Counted from the stretch's first letter, positions 43,403 to 53,022 are shown. The stretch: DNA of 64,000 nucleotides from Arthrobacter sp. NIO-1057 (GCF_900094805.1 NZ_FMAT01000001.1:62001-126000), one strand, 5' to 3'. Translations and numbers: made by a program. Notes: generated by a model not told the origin, from the sequence alone.

Positions 43403-44152
43403 CTAGCTCGCCAGGAATTCGAGTGCTTTTTCCTTGAAGTCACGGCTGGTGACCGCATTGGCATGATTTCTTCCAGCTAGCCAGAGCACTTCGTTGCGGG
43501 TTCCAGCATCCTTGAGCAATCGACGAAGCCGAGGCAGGGTAGTGGCCAAATCATCTTGGTCGCCGGCTACCAGTAGCGTCGGCACGGACGGAACCTTCGC
43601 GGCCGGATCGTAAGGCTCGGATTTGATTGCTTCGATGAGCTCAAATAAAGCAGAGATGTCATTGCTTGGCTCTGCTTGGGCAATCGTCATGATGGTTGCG
43701 GTGTAGTCGTCATTGATCGGCTCACCAGCTGCCACATGTGCTCGTCCTTGAACAAGGTCAAAGGACGCCAATGGATCGCCGGCGCCGGGGCCACCCATGA
43801 CCAAGTGCTCTACCAGGTCAGGGTTGAAAGCCGCGAACTCCCAGGCAAGTCGTGACCCCAGGGAATATCCGATGACGTCGACGGGACCTTCGTCGAATTC
43901 CATGACAATGGCGGCCAGTGCCTGGCGGATCTGGCTAGGTGCCCAGCTTCCTTCATTGCGGCGTGGATCTTCACCATGTCCGGGAAGGTCGACAAGCAGA
44001 ACGCTGCGTCCCGCATCGGTGGAATATTTCAGCCATCGCGAGCGCTCCCAGTTCAATTCGCCGGATGAGGCGAAGCCATGGATGAACAGCACGGATGGGC
44101 CACTCACCTCGGCGTTTGTGCGAACCACTCGAAGATTCAGATCCAGTGTCAT
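43403..44152 (-). CDS. Alpha/beta hydrolase
   Basis: 249 residues with a complete catalytic set: nucleophile Ser in GYSLGS (about 96), Asp in GDQDD (about 199), and His in NHANA (about 229). The oxyanion-hole motif is FIHGFASSG. The shape resembles MenH/esterase-like members, but the substrate is not determinable. It is divergent from nrtR with about 117 bp between, containing a candidate NrtR palindrome that could also affect this gene. Confidence 0.88.
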   Translation of the reverse strand: MTLDLNLRVVRTNAEVSGPSVLFIHGFASSGELNWERSRWLKYSTDAGRSVLLVDLPGHGEDPRRNEGSWAPSQIRQALAAIVMEFDEGPVDVIGYSLGSRLAWEFAAFNPDLVEHLVMGGPGAGDPLASFDLVQGRAHVAAGEPINDDYTATIMTIAQAEPSNDISALFELIEAIKSEPYDPAAKVPSVPTLLVAGDQDDLATTLPRLRRLLKDAGTRNEVLWLAGRNHANAVTSRDFKEKALEFLAS

Positions 44153-44212
44153 GCCTTAGATCATAGGCCATGAACAACCGAAATTCGGAGTAAGGTTAGC
44201 GTCACGCGATAC

Positions 44213-44233
44213 TTAATGTCAGAATGACTCTAA
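44213..44233. promoter_or_regulatory. Candidate NrtR operator
   Basis: TTAATGTCA (44213-44221) and TGACTCTAA (44225-44233) form an imperfect dyad, 7 of 9 arm positions paired, upstream of nrtR. The form TTAnnGTCA-N3-TGACnnTAA is what an autoregulating dimer could bind. Confidence 0.5.
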
Positions 44234-44269
44234 CGAAAATCGACGCACTGAAATCGAGGCAAAGACAAG

Positions 44270-44995
44270 ATGTCATCGGCACCGGGATGGGCAAACGTCA
44301 ACGAACGACGCAACTTGCCGCCCGCACTAGCGGTCTCGACCGTCATCCTCGGCATACGCGAAGGCCAAGACGGCGGGCCGGATAAGCTCTGCCTGCCATT
44401 GGTGCGTCGAATCCGGCAACCGCATGCTGGCCTGTGGGCACTGCCAGGCGGTCCAGTGGACGCAAGGGAATCCTTGGGCCAAGCCGCCGGACGGAACCTT
44501 GCCGAGACCACGGGCCTTCGCCCCAGCTACCTTGAACAGCTATACACCTTCGGTGACATCGACAGATCTCCCACCCACCGTCTGGTGACCATCGCCTACT
44601 TCGCGTTGCTTAACGCGGATCAAGTTGGGGCCACCGTACAAGACGAAAACGTCGCCTGGTTCGATATCGATGATCCAAGCATTGCTCAGCTGGCTTTTGA
44701 TCACCGGAAGATCGTTGACTATGCGCTGTGGCGGCTGCGGAACAAGACCGAATACGGGCAAATTGCTCACCGTCTCTTGGGCGAACGATTTACGCTCGCC
44801 GCGCTGCGTGGAGTCTACGAAGCAATTCTTGGCCGACGCCTGGACCCGGCAAACTTCCGGCGCACGCTAAAAAATACGGCCACCATCGAAGAAACCGATG
44901 AGTACCTTGCCGGTGGGCAACACCGTCCACCCCGTCTCTACCGCTACGTAGGTCACGGTCCTGACCCCTTGGAAGTCGACCCCACGCAGGCCTAG
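44270..44995 (+). CDS. nrtR: NrtR, Nudix-type regulator of NAD synthesis
   Basis: 241 residues. An N-terminal Nudix domain is followed by a C-terminal winged helix (from about residue 155, RLLGERFTLAALRGVYEAIL). The Nudix box GX5EX7REUXEEXGU reads GPVDARESLGQAAGRNLAET with RE changed to RN and EE to ET, so hydrolysis is unlikely and sensing of ADP-ribose or related ligands is expected, as in the NrtR family. It lies 46 bp upstream of nadA on the same strand, the classical location for a repressor of nadABC. Confidence 0.92.
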   Translation: MSSAPGWANVNERRNLPPALAVSTVILGIREGQDGGPDKLCLPLVRRIRQPHAGLWALPGGPVDARESLGQAAGRNLAETTGLRPSYLEQLYTFGDIDRSPTHRLVTIAYFALLNADQVGATVQDENVAWFDIDDPSIAQLAFDHRKIVDYALWRLRNKTEYGQIAHRLLGERFTLAALRGVYEAILGRRLDPANFRRTLKNTATIEETDEYLAGGQHRPPRLYRYVGHGPDPLEVDPTQA

Positions 44996-45041
44996 AGATT
45001 TCACCAACTTCTCCTTATCAATCGCAAGAAATGGATATCCC

Positions 45042-46322
45042 ATGAGCACCCAACTCACCGACAACAGCCAATCTGTTGCTCAGAACATCACCCGGCTGAA
45101 CCTCTTGGCCCCAGGCTCCACCTGCTCCACGGATCTGGCAGCCAACCCATGGGATACGCCGGCGGGATATGGTCCGGGTGCCTCTCAGGAGGACCGCGTA
45201 CCAGCGGGCTACCCGGTCCAGGGATCCATTCCAGAAGAGTATTTGAAAGCCAGCGATGAAGATCTGGACGCCCGAATTCTGGCAGCGAAAGAAACGCTAG
45301 GGGAGAAGGCGGTAATCCTCGGCCACTTCTACCAGCGCGATGAGGTAGTGAAGTACGCCGATTTTGTGGGCGATTCCTTCCAACTAGCCAATGCCGCGCT
45401 GACCCGTGACAAGGCCGAAGCCATCGTTTTTTGCGGTGTGCATTTCATGGCTGAAACGGCAGATATCCTCAGCCGTGATGACCAGTCGGTGATCCTGCCG
45501 AATCTTGCCGCCGGGTGTTCCATGGCTGACATGGCCGATGGCCCCAGTGTCCAAGCTTGCTGGGATGAACTCACCGCACTCTACGCAGATGAAGCCGATG
45601 ACGGACGTATGCCCATTATTCCAGTGACGTACATGAACTGCTCGGCAGAGCTCAAAGCGTTTGTGGGACGCAACGGTGGACTGGTCTGCACCTCATCAAA
45701 CGCCGCGACCGTCTTGGAGTGGGCCTTTGAGCGTGGACGTCGCGTGCTGTTCTTCCCGGACCAGCACCTAGGACGCAACACCGCCAAGGCCATGGGGGTG
45801 CCACTGGAGCAGATGCCGATGTGGACCCCGCGCAAGTCACTGGGCGGAAACGACGAGCAGACGATGAAGGACGCCAAGGTCATCTTGTGGCACGGTTTCT
45901 GCTCGGTGCACAAGCGTTTTACCCCGGCACAAATCACCAAAGCCCGTGAGGAGTTCCCCGGCGTGAAGGTGATTGTTCACCCCGAATGCCCGATGGAAGT
46001 TGTTGATGCGGCCGATGCTGCTGGTTCCACCGACTTCATTCAAAAAGCCATTGCGGCGGCCACCGAGCCAACAACTTTTGCTATTGGTACCGAAATCAAC
46101 ATGGTTAACCGCCTTGCCGCGCAGTACCCGCAACACACGATTTTCTGTCTTGACCCAGTGATTTGCCCCTGCTCCACGATGTACCGCATCCACCCGGGCT
46201 ACCTAGCCTGGGTGCTTGAAGAACTAGTGGCAGGACGAGTAGTCAACCAAATTACCGTTCCAAAAGAGCAACAGGGTGACGCAAAAATTGCCTTGGAGCG
46301 CATGTTGGAGGCAAAGCCATGA
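45042..46322 (+). CDS. nadA: Quinolinate synthase
   Basis: 426 residues. It condenses iminoaspartate with dihydroxyacetone phosphate to quinolinate using a [4Fe-4S] cluster. Visible family motifs are LGHFYQRDEVVKYADFVGDS, GCSMADM, HPECPMEV and CPCSTMYRI, which include cluster Cys residues. It is longer than the E. coli enzyme because of an N-terminal extension of about 75 residues typical of actinobacteria. Its stop overlaps nadB by 4 bp. There is no obvious ribosome site at ATG 45042. Confidence 0.97.
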   Translation: MSTQLTDNSQSVAQNITRLNLLAPGSTCSTDLAANPWDTPAGYGPGASQEDRVPAGYPVQGSIPEEYLKASDEDLDARILAAKETLGEKAVILGHFYQRDEVVKYADFVGDSFQLANAALTRDKAEAIVFCGVHFMAETADILSRDDQSVILPNLAAGCSMADMADGPSVQACWDELTALYADEADDGRMPIIPVTYMNCSAELKAFVGRNGGLVCTSSNAATVLEWAFERGRRVLFFPDQHLGRNTAKAMGVPLEQMPMWTPRKSLGGNDEQTMKDAKVILWHGFCSVHKRFTPAQITKAREEFPGVKVIVHPECPMEVVDAADAAGSTDFIQKAIAAATEPTTFAIGTEINMVNRLAAQYPQHTIFCLDPVICPCSTMYRIHPGYLAWVLEELVAGRVVNQITVPKEQQGDAKIALERMLEAKP

Positions 46323-47941
46323 GCAAGTCTGCCAGCACCCCACGAACACTGGCGATTGTTGGTTCCGGCGTTGCTGGTTTGTGCGCAGCGCTCGAAGCAG
46401 TGCGTCTTGGATTAGGCGTGGTGCTACTGACCAAAGGAGCACTGGGTGACGGAAATAGTTCCTGCGCCCAAGGCGGATTATCGGCGGTCACCACGCAGGG
46501 AGAGGCTGCCGGGGATTCGGTGGCAAGCCACGTTACCGATACCCTGCGTGCCGGTGCCTGGCACGGAACACCAGAAGCAGTTCAAGAACTCTGCGGATCT
46601 GCCAACGACCTGGTCAATACCTTGGAAGAGTACTCGGTACAGTTCGACAAGGACGCCGCCGGCAACTACCAACTGGGTTTGGAAGCAGCACACAGTGCAC
46701 ACCGAATCCTGCACGCTGGCGGGGATGCTACCGGTGCTGGCCTCGTGGCTGCCCTCGCCAGTGCCGTCCGTGCGGCGAAGGATGCGGGACAACTCGACTT
46801 AATCGAGAACGCCCTCGTGGTGGACATTGAGGTCACCGAGGCTGAGACGCGCAGCGTGAACTATCTGCAAGACGATGCTAGCGGTCAGCTACACGTTGAC
46901 GCGGTGTTGCTGGCCACCGGTGGACTGGGCTCGCTCTATGCGGCGAGCACCAATCCGCACGGGGCCACCGCGGACGGCATCGGTCTGGCAGCTCGTGCGG
47001 GGGCGGTGATCAGCGATATGGAATTTATCCAGTTCCATCCAACGCTCGTTGACCCGCAGCTCTACCCGGACGCCGGGATGATCAGTGAAGCCGTTCGTGG
47101 AGAAGGCGCGGTGCTCATCAATGAGCTCGGCCAGCGTTTCATGATTGACATTGATGAACGGGCAGAACTGGCTCCGCGCGATGTGGTGGCCCGTGCTATT
47201 CATGCTCAATATCAAACGGGACACCAGGTCTTTATCGATGCCACAGCGGTGGAAACTGCCAAGGGTGCAGGTTTCCTTGCACGCCGTTTCCCCTCCATCA
47301 CTGCACGTCTGAAAGCCTGTTCACTGGACATGGCATTGGCCCCGATTCCAGTTGTTGCCGCCCAACACTATGTGATGGGCGGAATCCACACCGACACTCA
47401 AGGACACACCAGCGTTCCCGGGATTTATGCGGCCGGCGAATGCGCCAACACCACGGTGCACGGTGCGAATCGTCTGGCCAGTAATTCCCTGCTCGAAGCC
47501 ATGGTGTTTGCGCGCAAAGCAGTGCATGCTGCAGCTACCGATGTACCAGGCAGTGCCTGTGATCTGGCTGATCTTGTGGTCGGTGAGTTACCAGAAACGC
47601 AGACACAGGTGCCTTTGGAATTGAAACAGCTCAAGGATCTTGCCAGCGAACATCTGGGGGTCTACCGCACAGGTGACGGGCTGCAACAGTTCATGAGTGT
47701 GCTCGACTCCAGCGCTCCGGTGGCACAAGCACCACGAGCACAAAGTGAACTGAACAATCTTTACACCTGTGCACGACTGATCGCTTACGCAGCTCAACAG
47801 CGGACACAGTCCTTGGGCGCACACCACCGGCTGGACGCTAACGACCAGGAAGCGACCGCCAACACCATTCGTTATGGCTGGGTCTTATCGGGCGTGCAGT
47901 CAATAGATCATCAGCTTAAAACCAAGGAAGTTAACGCGTGA
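46319..47941 (+). CDS. nadB: L-aspartate oxidase
   Basis: A 540-residue flavoprotein oxidising L-aspartate to iminoaspartate for NadA. The FAD dinucleotide motif is AIVGSGVAGLCAALEA at the N-terminus; the substrate-binding regions SSCAQGG, HSAHRILHAGGDATG and QFHPT are present, as is the C-terminal FAD segment YAAGECANTTVHGANRLASN. The ATGA overlap with nadA and the GTGA overlap with nadC place it in one translationally coupled operon. Confidence 0.97.
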   Translation: MSKSASTPRTLAIVGSGVAGLCAALEAVRLGLGVVLLTKGALGDGNSSCAQGGLSAVTTQGEAAGDSVASHVTDTLRAGAWHGTPEAVQELCGSANDLVNTLEEYSVQFDKDAAGNYQLGLEAAHSAHRILHAGGDATGAGLVAALASAVRAAKDAGQLDLIENALVVDIEVTEAETRSVNYLQDDASGQLHVDAVLLATGGLGSLYAASTNPHGATADGIGLAARAGAVISDMEFIQFHPTLVDPQLYPDAGMISEAVRGEGAVLINELGQRFMIDIDERAELAPRDVVARAIHAQYQTGHQVFIDATAVETAKGAGFLARRFPSITARLKACSLDMALAPIPVVAAQHYVMGGIHTDTQGHTSVPGIYAAGECANTTVHGANRLASNSLLEAMVFARKAVHAAATDVPGSACDLADLVVGELPETQTQVPLELKQLKDLASEHLGVYRTGDGLQQFMSVLDSSAPVAQAPRAQSELNNLYTCARLIAYAAQQRTQSLGAHHRLDANDQEATANTIRYGWVLSGVQSIDHQLKTKEVNA

Positions 47942-48804
47942 ATCAGCCAATCCATCCGGTCCCACTAGCCGCCATCGACCGGATCCTTTCACTGGCCTTC
48001 GAAGAAGACTATCCGCGCGGGGATCTGACCGCAGACACTATTGTTCCATCTGAGGCCCAGGCGACCGCCGTGGTCAAAGCTCGGGAACCAGGAGTCTTGG
48101 CTGGAGGCATGGTTTTTGCCCGGGCCATGACCACCTTGAACGATAAGACCGAAGTAACCCAGCTGGTTGCCGATGGTCAAAAGTTTGACGCTGGCGATGA
48201 GCTTCTCAAGGTGCAGGGGCCAGCGATTTCGGTCCTCAGCGCCGAACGCGTGGCTCTCAACCTATTACAGCGGATGAGCGCCATTGCGACGTCCACCCGT
48301 GAATTGGTGGACCTGGTCTCGCACACCAAGGCAAGGATTGCCGATACTCGAAAAACCACGCCGGGATTGCGCGTGCTGGAGCGGTATGCGGTGCGTTGTG
48401 GTGGGGGAGTGAATCACCGAGATAATCTCTCCGAAGCGTTTATGGCCAAAGATAATCACCTTGCCTTGCTCGGTGACGGAGAAGAACTCACCGAAACATT
48501 GAAGTCAGTGCGTGCCCGGCTGGGGCACACCACTGCGATGGAAGTTGAAGTTGACCGGATTGAGCAAATCCCTGCGGTATTAGCTGCCAAGGTGGACATC
48601 ATCATGCTGGATAACTTTGATGTCGCAGATCTTCCGGCAGCCATCAAACTCATTGATGGTCAGGCCGTTATTGAAGCCAGTGGCACGGTGACTGCGCGTA
48701 CCGTTGCAGCGATCGCTGAACAGGGTGTCGACATTATTTCTAGTGGCGCCATCACTCACTCGGTGCGGGCTATTGATCTGGGCTTGGATATGGTTATTGC
48801 ATGA
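47938..48804 (+). CDS. nadC: Nicotinate-nucleotide pyrophosphorylase (carboxylating)
   Basis: A 288-residue quinolinate phosphoribosyltransferase, converting quinolinate and PRPP to nicotinate mononucleotide and CO2. Family motifs are EDYPRGDLTADTIVP, ARIADTRKTTPGLRVLERYAVRCGGGVNHR and AKDNHLAL. The start GTG 47938 overlaps nadB by 4 bp and the stop overlaps the next gene by 4 bp. Confidence 0.97.
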   Translation: MNQPIHPVPLAAIDRILSLAFEEDYPRGDLTADTIVPSEAQATAVVKAREPGVLAGGMVFARAMTTLNDKTEVTQLVADGQKFDAGDELLKVQGPAISVLSAERVALNLLQRMSAIATSTRELVDLVSHTKARIADTRKTTPGLRVLERYAVRCGGGVNHRDNLSEAFMAKDNHLALLGDGEELTETLKSVRARLGHTTAMEVEVDRIEQIPAVLAAKVDIIMLDNFDVADLPAAIKLIDGQAVIEASGTVTARTVAAIAEQGVDIISSGAITHSVRAIDLGLDMVIA

Positions 48805-49943
48805 TCTACATGGACGCGGCTTCCACCGCCCCGCCTCGTCAAGAAGTTCTTGACCTCATCACCCCACTATTAACCAGCAATTTTGGGAACCCTGCCTCTT
48901 TGCATGAGCTCGGTCATCAGGCGCGACGGGCTAACGACTGGGCACGCAATCAGGTTGCTGGACATCTCGGTGTCGAAGAGAGTGAAATCTACTTCACCTC
49001 CGGCGGTACCGAGTCGGATAATACGGTCGTCATCGGTGGGGCCTTGGCTAATCCTCGTGGCAGGGTAATTGTCAGTAGTGCCATTGAACATCCTGCAGTG
49101 TTGGAAGCCTGCGCGTACCTTGTCAGAGTTCACGGATTTATTCACAAACTCATCCCTGTCGATGAGTTTGGCATTGTGGATCTACAGGTTGCCAAAGAAT
49201 TGATCGATGACCAGGTCTCGGTAGTTTCCGTGATTGCTGTGAACAATGAAGTGGGCACCATCCAGCCCATCAAAGAACTCGCAGAACTGGCCCATAGTGC
49301 GGGAGCTTTGATGCACACCGACGCGGTGCAAGCCGCCGGATGGCTGGACTTAGCCGAACTGACCGCGCACGTGGACGCCCTAAGCCTCTCGGGGCACAAG
49401 ATTGGTGCGCTCAAAGGCAGTGGCGTGCTCTATGTCAGTAAGCGCTGTGAAGTTCTGCCTTTGCTGCACGGTGGCGGGCAACAAGGCGGCATGCGTTCTG
49501 GCACCGAGAATCCGGCGGCATCGGTCGGTATTGCCCGGGCCTTGCAATTGTGTGCTGAACAACGCCAAATCGGGGCGGGAGATGGTTACGGTGAGTACCT
49601 CATCGAAAGAATCACCAAGGAACTGGGGAAAATCGCCCCGGGGCTGGTGCAAGTGACCGGGCATCGTGAACAACGCATCGGTGGCATTGTTTCCCTTGTT
49701 TTCCCGCGTACCGCGGGAGAGACGGTACTCATTGAATTAGAGCGCCGTGGGGTGCTGTGTTCTTCGGGGTCCGCTTGTGCGGCAGGGAGCACCGACCCCT
49801 CGCCGGTGCTCACCGCTATGGGCTATGACGAGCAGCTCGCGCATACCGCGGTGCGCTTGTCCTTTACCCGTGCCGCGAAGGAAAACGAGATTAGCCAGGT
49901 GGCCAGTGCAGTGGTGGCCACGGTGAAAGCTTTGGTGGCCTGA
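48801..49943 (+). CDS. Cysteine desulfurase, NifS/IscS-like
   Basis: A 380-residue PLP enzyme releasing sulfur from cysteine. The PLP Lys is in LSLSGHKIGALKG and the persulfide Cys is in VLCSSGSACAAG. The N-terminal IYMDAASTAPPRQEV is typical. ATGA overlap with nadC ties it to NAD synthesis; the likely role is assembling the NadA iron-sulfur cluster, as proposed for nad-linked NifS proteins. Its stop is one base from the convergent dehydrogenase stop, with no room for a terminator between. Confidence 0.94.
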   Translation: MIYMDAASTAPPRQEVLDLITPLLTSNFGNPASLHELGHQARRANDWARNQVAGHLGVEESEIYFTSGGTESDNTVVIGGALANPRGRVIVSSAIEHPAVLEACAYLVRVHGFIHKLIPVDEFGIVDLQVAKELIDDQVSVVSVIAVNNEVGTIQPIKELAELAHSAGALMHTDAVQAAGWLDLAELTAHVDALSLSGHKIGALKGSGVLYVSKRCEVLPLLHGGGQQGGMRSGTENPAASVGIARALQLCAEQRQIGAGDGYGEYLIERITKELGKIAPGLVQVTGHREQRIGGIVSLVFPRTAGETVLIELERRGVLCSSGSACAAGSTDPSPVLTAMGYDEQLAHTAVRLSFTRAAKENEISQVASAVVATVKALVA

Positions 49944-49944
49944 A

Positions 49945-50901
49945 TTATCGTTCAGCGATGAATCGCTTGGTCACCGAGATGTCTCGATCGCCGAGTCCTG
50001 CCTCAATGACCTCGTCGATGGCTTGACGCAAGAGCGGTAGGAGCACCGGATCGGTGTTCGTCGCCGCAGCGATCTCATTGGCGCCAGCCAGGTCCTTGCG
50101 CATGTACTTGATGGCACCGGATGGCGAGTCATCGCCGCTGACCAGACGATCTTTGCGGCTGTCCAAGAGTCGTGATGAGGCATAGCCGTGGCCCAGCAGA
50201 TCCCACATTGCTGCCAGGTCTAGACCGGAACGTTCGGCAAGTACCGAGGCTTCACCCAACGCAAAGATGGTGGAGCTAACGACAAGCTGGTTGCAGGCTT
50301 TGGCGACCTGTCCGGCACCGAGTTCGCCAAGTCGTACCGGGGTTCCGCAGGGTGCGAGGACTTGGATTGCTCGGGCACAGAGTTCTTCGGAGCCACCAAG
50401 CATGATGGAAAGTGTGCCTTGGATGGCGCCGTCTTCACCGCCTGAAACTGGGGCATCAACTATGGCGATGCGCCCGCCGTAGCGTGCAGCCAAGCCATCG
50501 GCCAGGGCGCGAACGCCCGGTGCGGAGCAGGTGGAACCAATAAGAAGAAGTAGGGGAGTTGCAGCCGGGTCTCGTTGCTCAAGACCGGCCAGAATTCCGT
50601 CGGGACCTTCCAGGCACTGACTGATTTGAGGAAGGTCTGGCAGCATGAGCAGGATGTCATCGCAGTCTTTGGCTAATTGTGCTGCATTGTCGGCCCAGTG
50701 GATTTTGTTGGCTGCAGTTTCTGAAGACAAGCCGGAGCTGAGGTCCGCTAGAACGTCATCTTTCGCACGACTGGACGTCACTTTAGCCCCAGCGTGAGCG
50801 GTGGCCAGTAGTCGGGCCATCGGGCGTCCCATGGCTCCCAGGCCAATCACGCCTACGACAGGTTGTTGGTTTGATGGCTGGGCTTGGTTTTCTGAATTCA
50901 T
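49945..50901 (-). CDS. 3-hydroxyisobutyrate dehydrogenase-family oxidoreductase
   Basis: 318 residues. N-terminal NAD(P)-binding motif VGVIGLGAMGRPMARLL, substrate motif DAPVSGGEDGAIQGTLSIMLGG, and the catalytic Lys in GAGQVAKACNQLVV. The family includes tartronate semialdehyde reductase and 3-hydroxyisobutyrate dehydrogenase; the exact beta-hydroxyacid is unknown. It is divergent from a 2-hydroxyacid dehydrogenase-IclR operon across 120 bp that contains a candidate IclR operator, which suggests one shared catabolic function. Confidence 0.9.
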   Translation of the reverse strand: MNSENQAQPSNQQPVVGVIGLGAMGRPMARLLATAHAGAKVTSSRAKDDVLADLSSGLSSETAANKIHWADNAAQLAKDCDDILLMLPDLPQISQCLEGPDGILAGLEQRDPAATPLLLLIGSTCSAPGVRALADGLAARYGGRIAIVDAPVSGGEDGAIQGTLSIMLGGSEELCARAIQVLAPCGTPVRLGELGAGQVAKACNQLVVSSTIFALGEASVLAERSGLDLAAMWDLLGHGYASSRLLDSRKDRLVSGDDSPSGAIKYMRKDLAGANEIAAATNTDPVLLPLLRQAIDEVIEAGLGDRDISVTKRFIAER

Positions 50902-50953
50902 CTACAACTCCTTTGTTGAACGGTGGTCTAAAGACAAAAAATCAATGGACAAC

Positions 50954-50974
50954 ATAGCGAACTCTGTTCAATAT
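50954..50974. promoter_or_regulatory. Candidate IclR operator, copy 1
   Basis: ATAGCGAAC (50954-50962), 3-base spacer, GTTCAATAT (50966-50974): a 21-bp dyad with 7 of 9 arm positions paired, between the two divergent dehydrogenase genes. Confidence 0.6.
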
Positions 50975-51021
50975 ACTGTCCAAAGCGGTATGCTGTCACT
51001 CGACGGAAGGAAAAGGAAGCA

Positions 51022-52083
51022 ATGACGCCAACTACACAACGTCTGCGCGTGGGAATCGCCGTAGATTTACCAGCAGCAGACCTTGAACTGATGCGAGAAC
51101 TCGAACCACGTTTGGATTTCATTTATGAACCCGAACTCTACCGCCCGCAGCGCTGGCAGGGTGACTGGGAAGGGGACCCAACCTTCACACGCACCCCAGA
51201 GCAGGCGGAGCGTTATCACCAGATCATCACCTCGTCCCAGGCACTGTTCGGCATCCCAGATGTCAACCCAGAACTGTTGCAAAAGACCGTCCGTGAAAAC
51301 CCAGATCTTCGCTGGGTGCACACCACGGCCGCCGGCGGTGGCTCCCAGGTTAAGGCAGCCGCGCTAACTGCTGACGAACTGGAACGGGTCACTTTTTCAA
51401 CCAGCGCCGGAGTTCACGGCTCAACCCTGGCAGAATTTGCACTCTTCGGCGTTTTGGCCGGAGCAAAGAATCTGCGCAAGCTCGAAGCTGACCAAGCCAA
51501 CAAGTACTGGCCTTCAGAGCGTTGGCGTATGCGCCACCTCGATGAGATGACCATTCTCGTGGTTGGTCTCGGTGGTATTGGTACTGCCGTGGCTGAACGC
51601 TTCAAGGCCTGTGGATCCACTGTTTGGGGCACCTCGCGAAGCGGTAAGCCAGTGGCTGGTGTTGACCGCCTGATTGATCCATCGCAGCTTGCAGAAGTTG
51701 CCGGCGAGGTGGACGCGATTGTGGCAACCCTGCCAGGAACCAAGAGCACCGAAGGCCTACTGGGTGCTGAGGTCTTCGAAGCCGTTCAGGAAGGAACGAT
51801 CCTGGTCAACGTGGGTCGTGGAACTGTGGTGGATGAATCCGCACTGATTCCTGCCCTGGAAGCTGGTCGAATTGGCTTCGCTGCCTTGGATGTTGTCGCA
51901 CAAGAACCGTTGGATCCCAAGAGTGTTCTGTGGGAGCATCCCAATGTTTTGATCAGCCCGCACACCGCGGCCCTGAGCAACCAGGAGACAACCCGTATCG
52001 CCCGACTCTTCGCCCATAACGCGACCTGCCTGCTCGATGGGCAGGGCTTGCGCAACAAGGTGGATACCGTAGAGTTCTACTGA
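51022..52083 (+). CDS. D-isomer specific 2-hydroxyacid dehydrogenase
   Basis: 353 residues. The NAD-binding motif is VVGLGGIGTAVAERF (about 177-191). Catalytic residues are Arg in NVGRGTVVDESAL (about 259), Glu in DVVAQEPLD (about 289) and His in SPHTAALSN (about 307). It reduces 2-keto acids or oxidises D-2-hydroxy acids with NAD(P). GGAAAAGGAAG precedes the ATG. The stop overlaps the IclR start (TGATG). The substrate is likely the same acid imported by the downstream MHS transporter. Confidence 0.92.
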   Translation: MTPTTQRLRVGIAVDLPAADLELMRELEPRLDFIYEPELYRPQRWQGDWEGDPTFTRTPEQAERYHQIITSSQALFGIPDVNPELLQKTVRENPDLRWVHTTAAGGGSQVKAAALTADELERVTFSTSAGVHGSTLAEFALFGVLAGAKNLRKLEADQANKYWPSERWRMRHLDEMTILVVGLGGIGTAVAERFKACGSTVWGTSRSGKPVAGVDRLIDPSQLAEVAGEVDAIVATLPGTKSTEGLLGAEVFEAVQEGTILVNVGRGTVVDESALIPALEAGRIGFAALDVVAQEPLDPKSVLWEHPNVLISPHTAALSNQETTRIARLFAHNATCLLDGQGLRNKVDTVEFY

Positions 52084-52901
52084 TGACAACCGTAAACGAC
52101 GTTACAGACCGGAGCGGGGAGCGGGCCACTCGCGACCCTGCTCCGGCCGTTACCAGAGCCATTGCTATTCTGAGTTTGCTCGCCGAGGCTGACGGGCGTT
52201 CGCTATCGCTTAGTGAACTCGCGCGCACCCTAGGGATTGCCAAATCCTCGTGCGCCAACCTCTGCCAGGCGCTGGAAGACGGCGAGATGATCCGTCGCAC
52301 CAGTGATGGTTTTGGTCTGGGGCGTCGGAATGCAGAGCTCGGTGGGGCTTTTTCGGTTCAGTTCAACCAGGTACGCGAATTCTTTGACCTGATTTCCTCG
52401 TCGCCTACGCTGCGTGGGGAATTGGTGCAGATTGCCATGCTTGATGGTTCTGACTCGTTGTATCTTGCCCGCCATGAGGGTCGCAACCCCTATCGATTTG
52501 GTGCACCATTGGGCTCGCGATTGTCGGCGGCATTTAGCGCAGCCGGCAACGCCTTGCTGATGAGCCTTGATAAGGATCAGGTCGCCGAGGTCATGGGTAA
52601 GGTGCTGCCAATGCGCAGTGGCGTTGATGGCCTAGAACTGACTTTAGAAGATCTGCACCAGCGTCTTGAGCTCGCTCGCGAGCGAGGCTTTGCTGTTGAT
52701 GAGGGGCATTCGACCAGCGGTGTGACCGGGGTTGCCGTGCCATTGGCGGCATGGTCTCCGGGAGATCCGCCATTGGCCTTGGGCACGGCTCTTCCTATTG
52801 ATCAGGCAGATCCGATCCGCGTGGCGGCCACTGGTACTGCCTTGCGCGAGGTTGCTGCGCGCTTGGAAAATCCGTGGAGGAAGCGCGCTGCGCGCAGCTA
52901 G
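52083..52901 (+). CDS. IclR family regulator of the hydroxyacid cluster
   Basis: 272 residues with the IclR helix-turn-helix (LSLSELARTLGIAKSSCANLCQAL, about 40-63) and effector domain. It is cotranslated with the 2-hydroxyacid dehydrogenase. Matching dyads lie in front of that operon (50954) and in front of the MHS transporter (53023), so it likely controls three transcription units. The effector is probably a hydroxy or keto acid. Confidence 0.92.
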   Translation: MTTVNDVTDRSGERATRDPAPAVTRAIAILSLLAEADGRSLSLSELARTLGIAKSSCANLCQALEDGEMIRRTSDGFGLGRRNAELGGAFSVQFNQVREFFDLISSSPTLRGELVQIAMLDGSDSLYLARHEGRNPYRFGAPLGSRLSAAFSAAGNALLMSLDKDQVAEVMGKVLPMRSGVDGLELTLEDLHQRLELARERGFAVDEGHSTSGVTGVAVPLAAWSPGDPPLALGTALPIDQADPIRVAATGTALREVAARLENPWRKRAARS

Positions 52902-52939
52902 TGAGCGCAGTACTAAGTTCATAGAGCACTGAAAACGAG

Positions 52940-52981
52940 CGTCGGCCCGTATCCCTGAAATCTTGGGGGTGCGGGCCGATG
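52940..52981 (+). terminator. Terminator after the IclR gene
   Basis: A 16-bp stem (52940-52955 with 52966-52981) containing three wobble or mismatch positions around a CGGCCCG core, 38 bases after the stop. Confidence 0.7.
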
Positions 52982-53022
52982 TTCTGTGCGTGGGGCAAAT
53001 CTCCGAAAATAAACCGTCCACT

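Noticed and set aside
43268-43480. A 70-codon frame with a fair ribosome site (AAGGTGA)
   Set aside because: It overlaps 78 bp of the alpha/beta hydrolase 3' end in antisense and has no family resemblance. Could be revived by transcript or peptide data.
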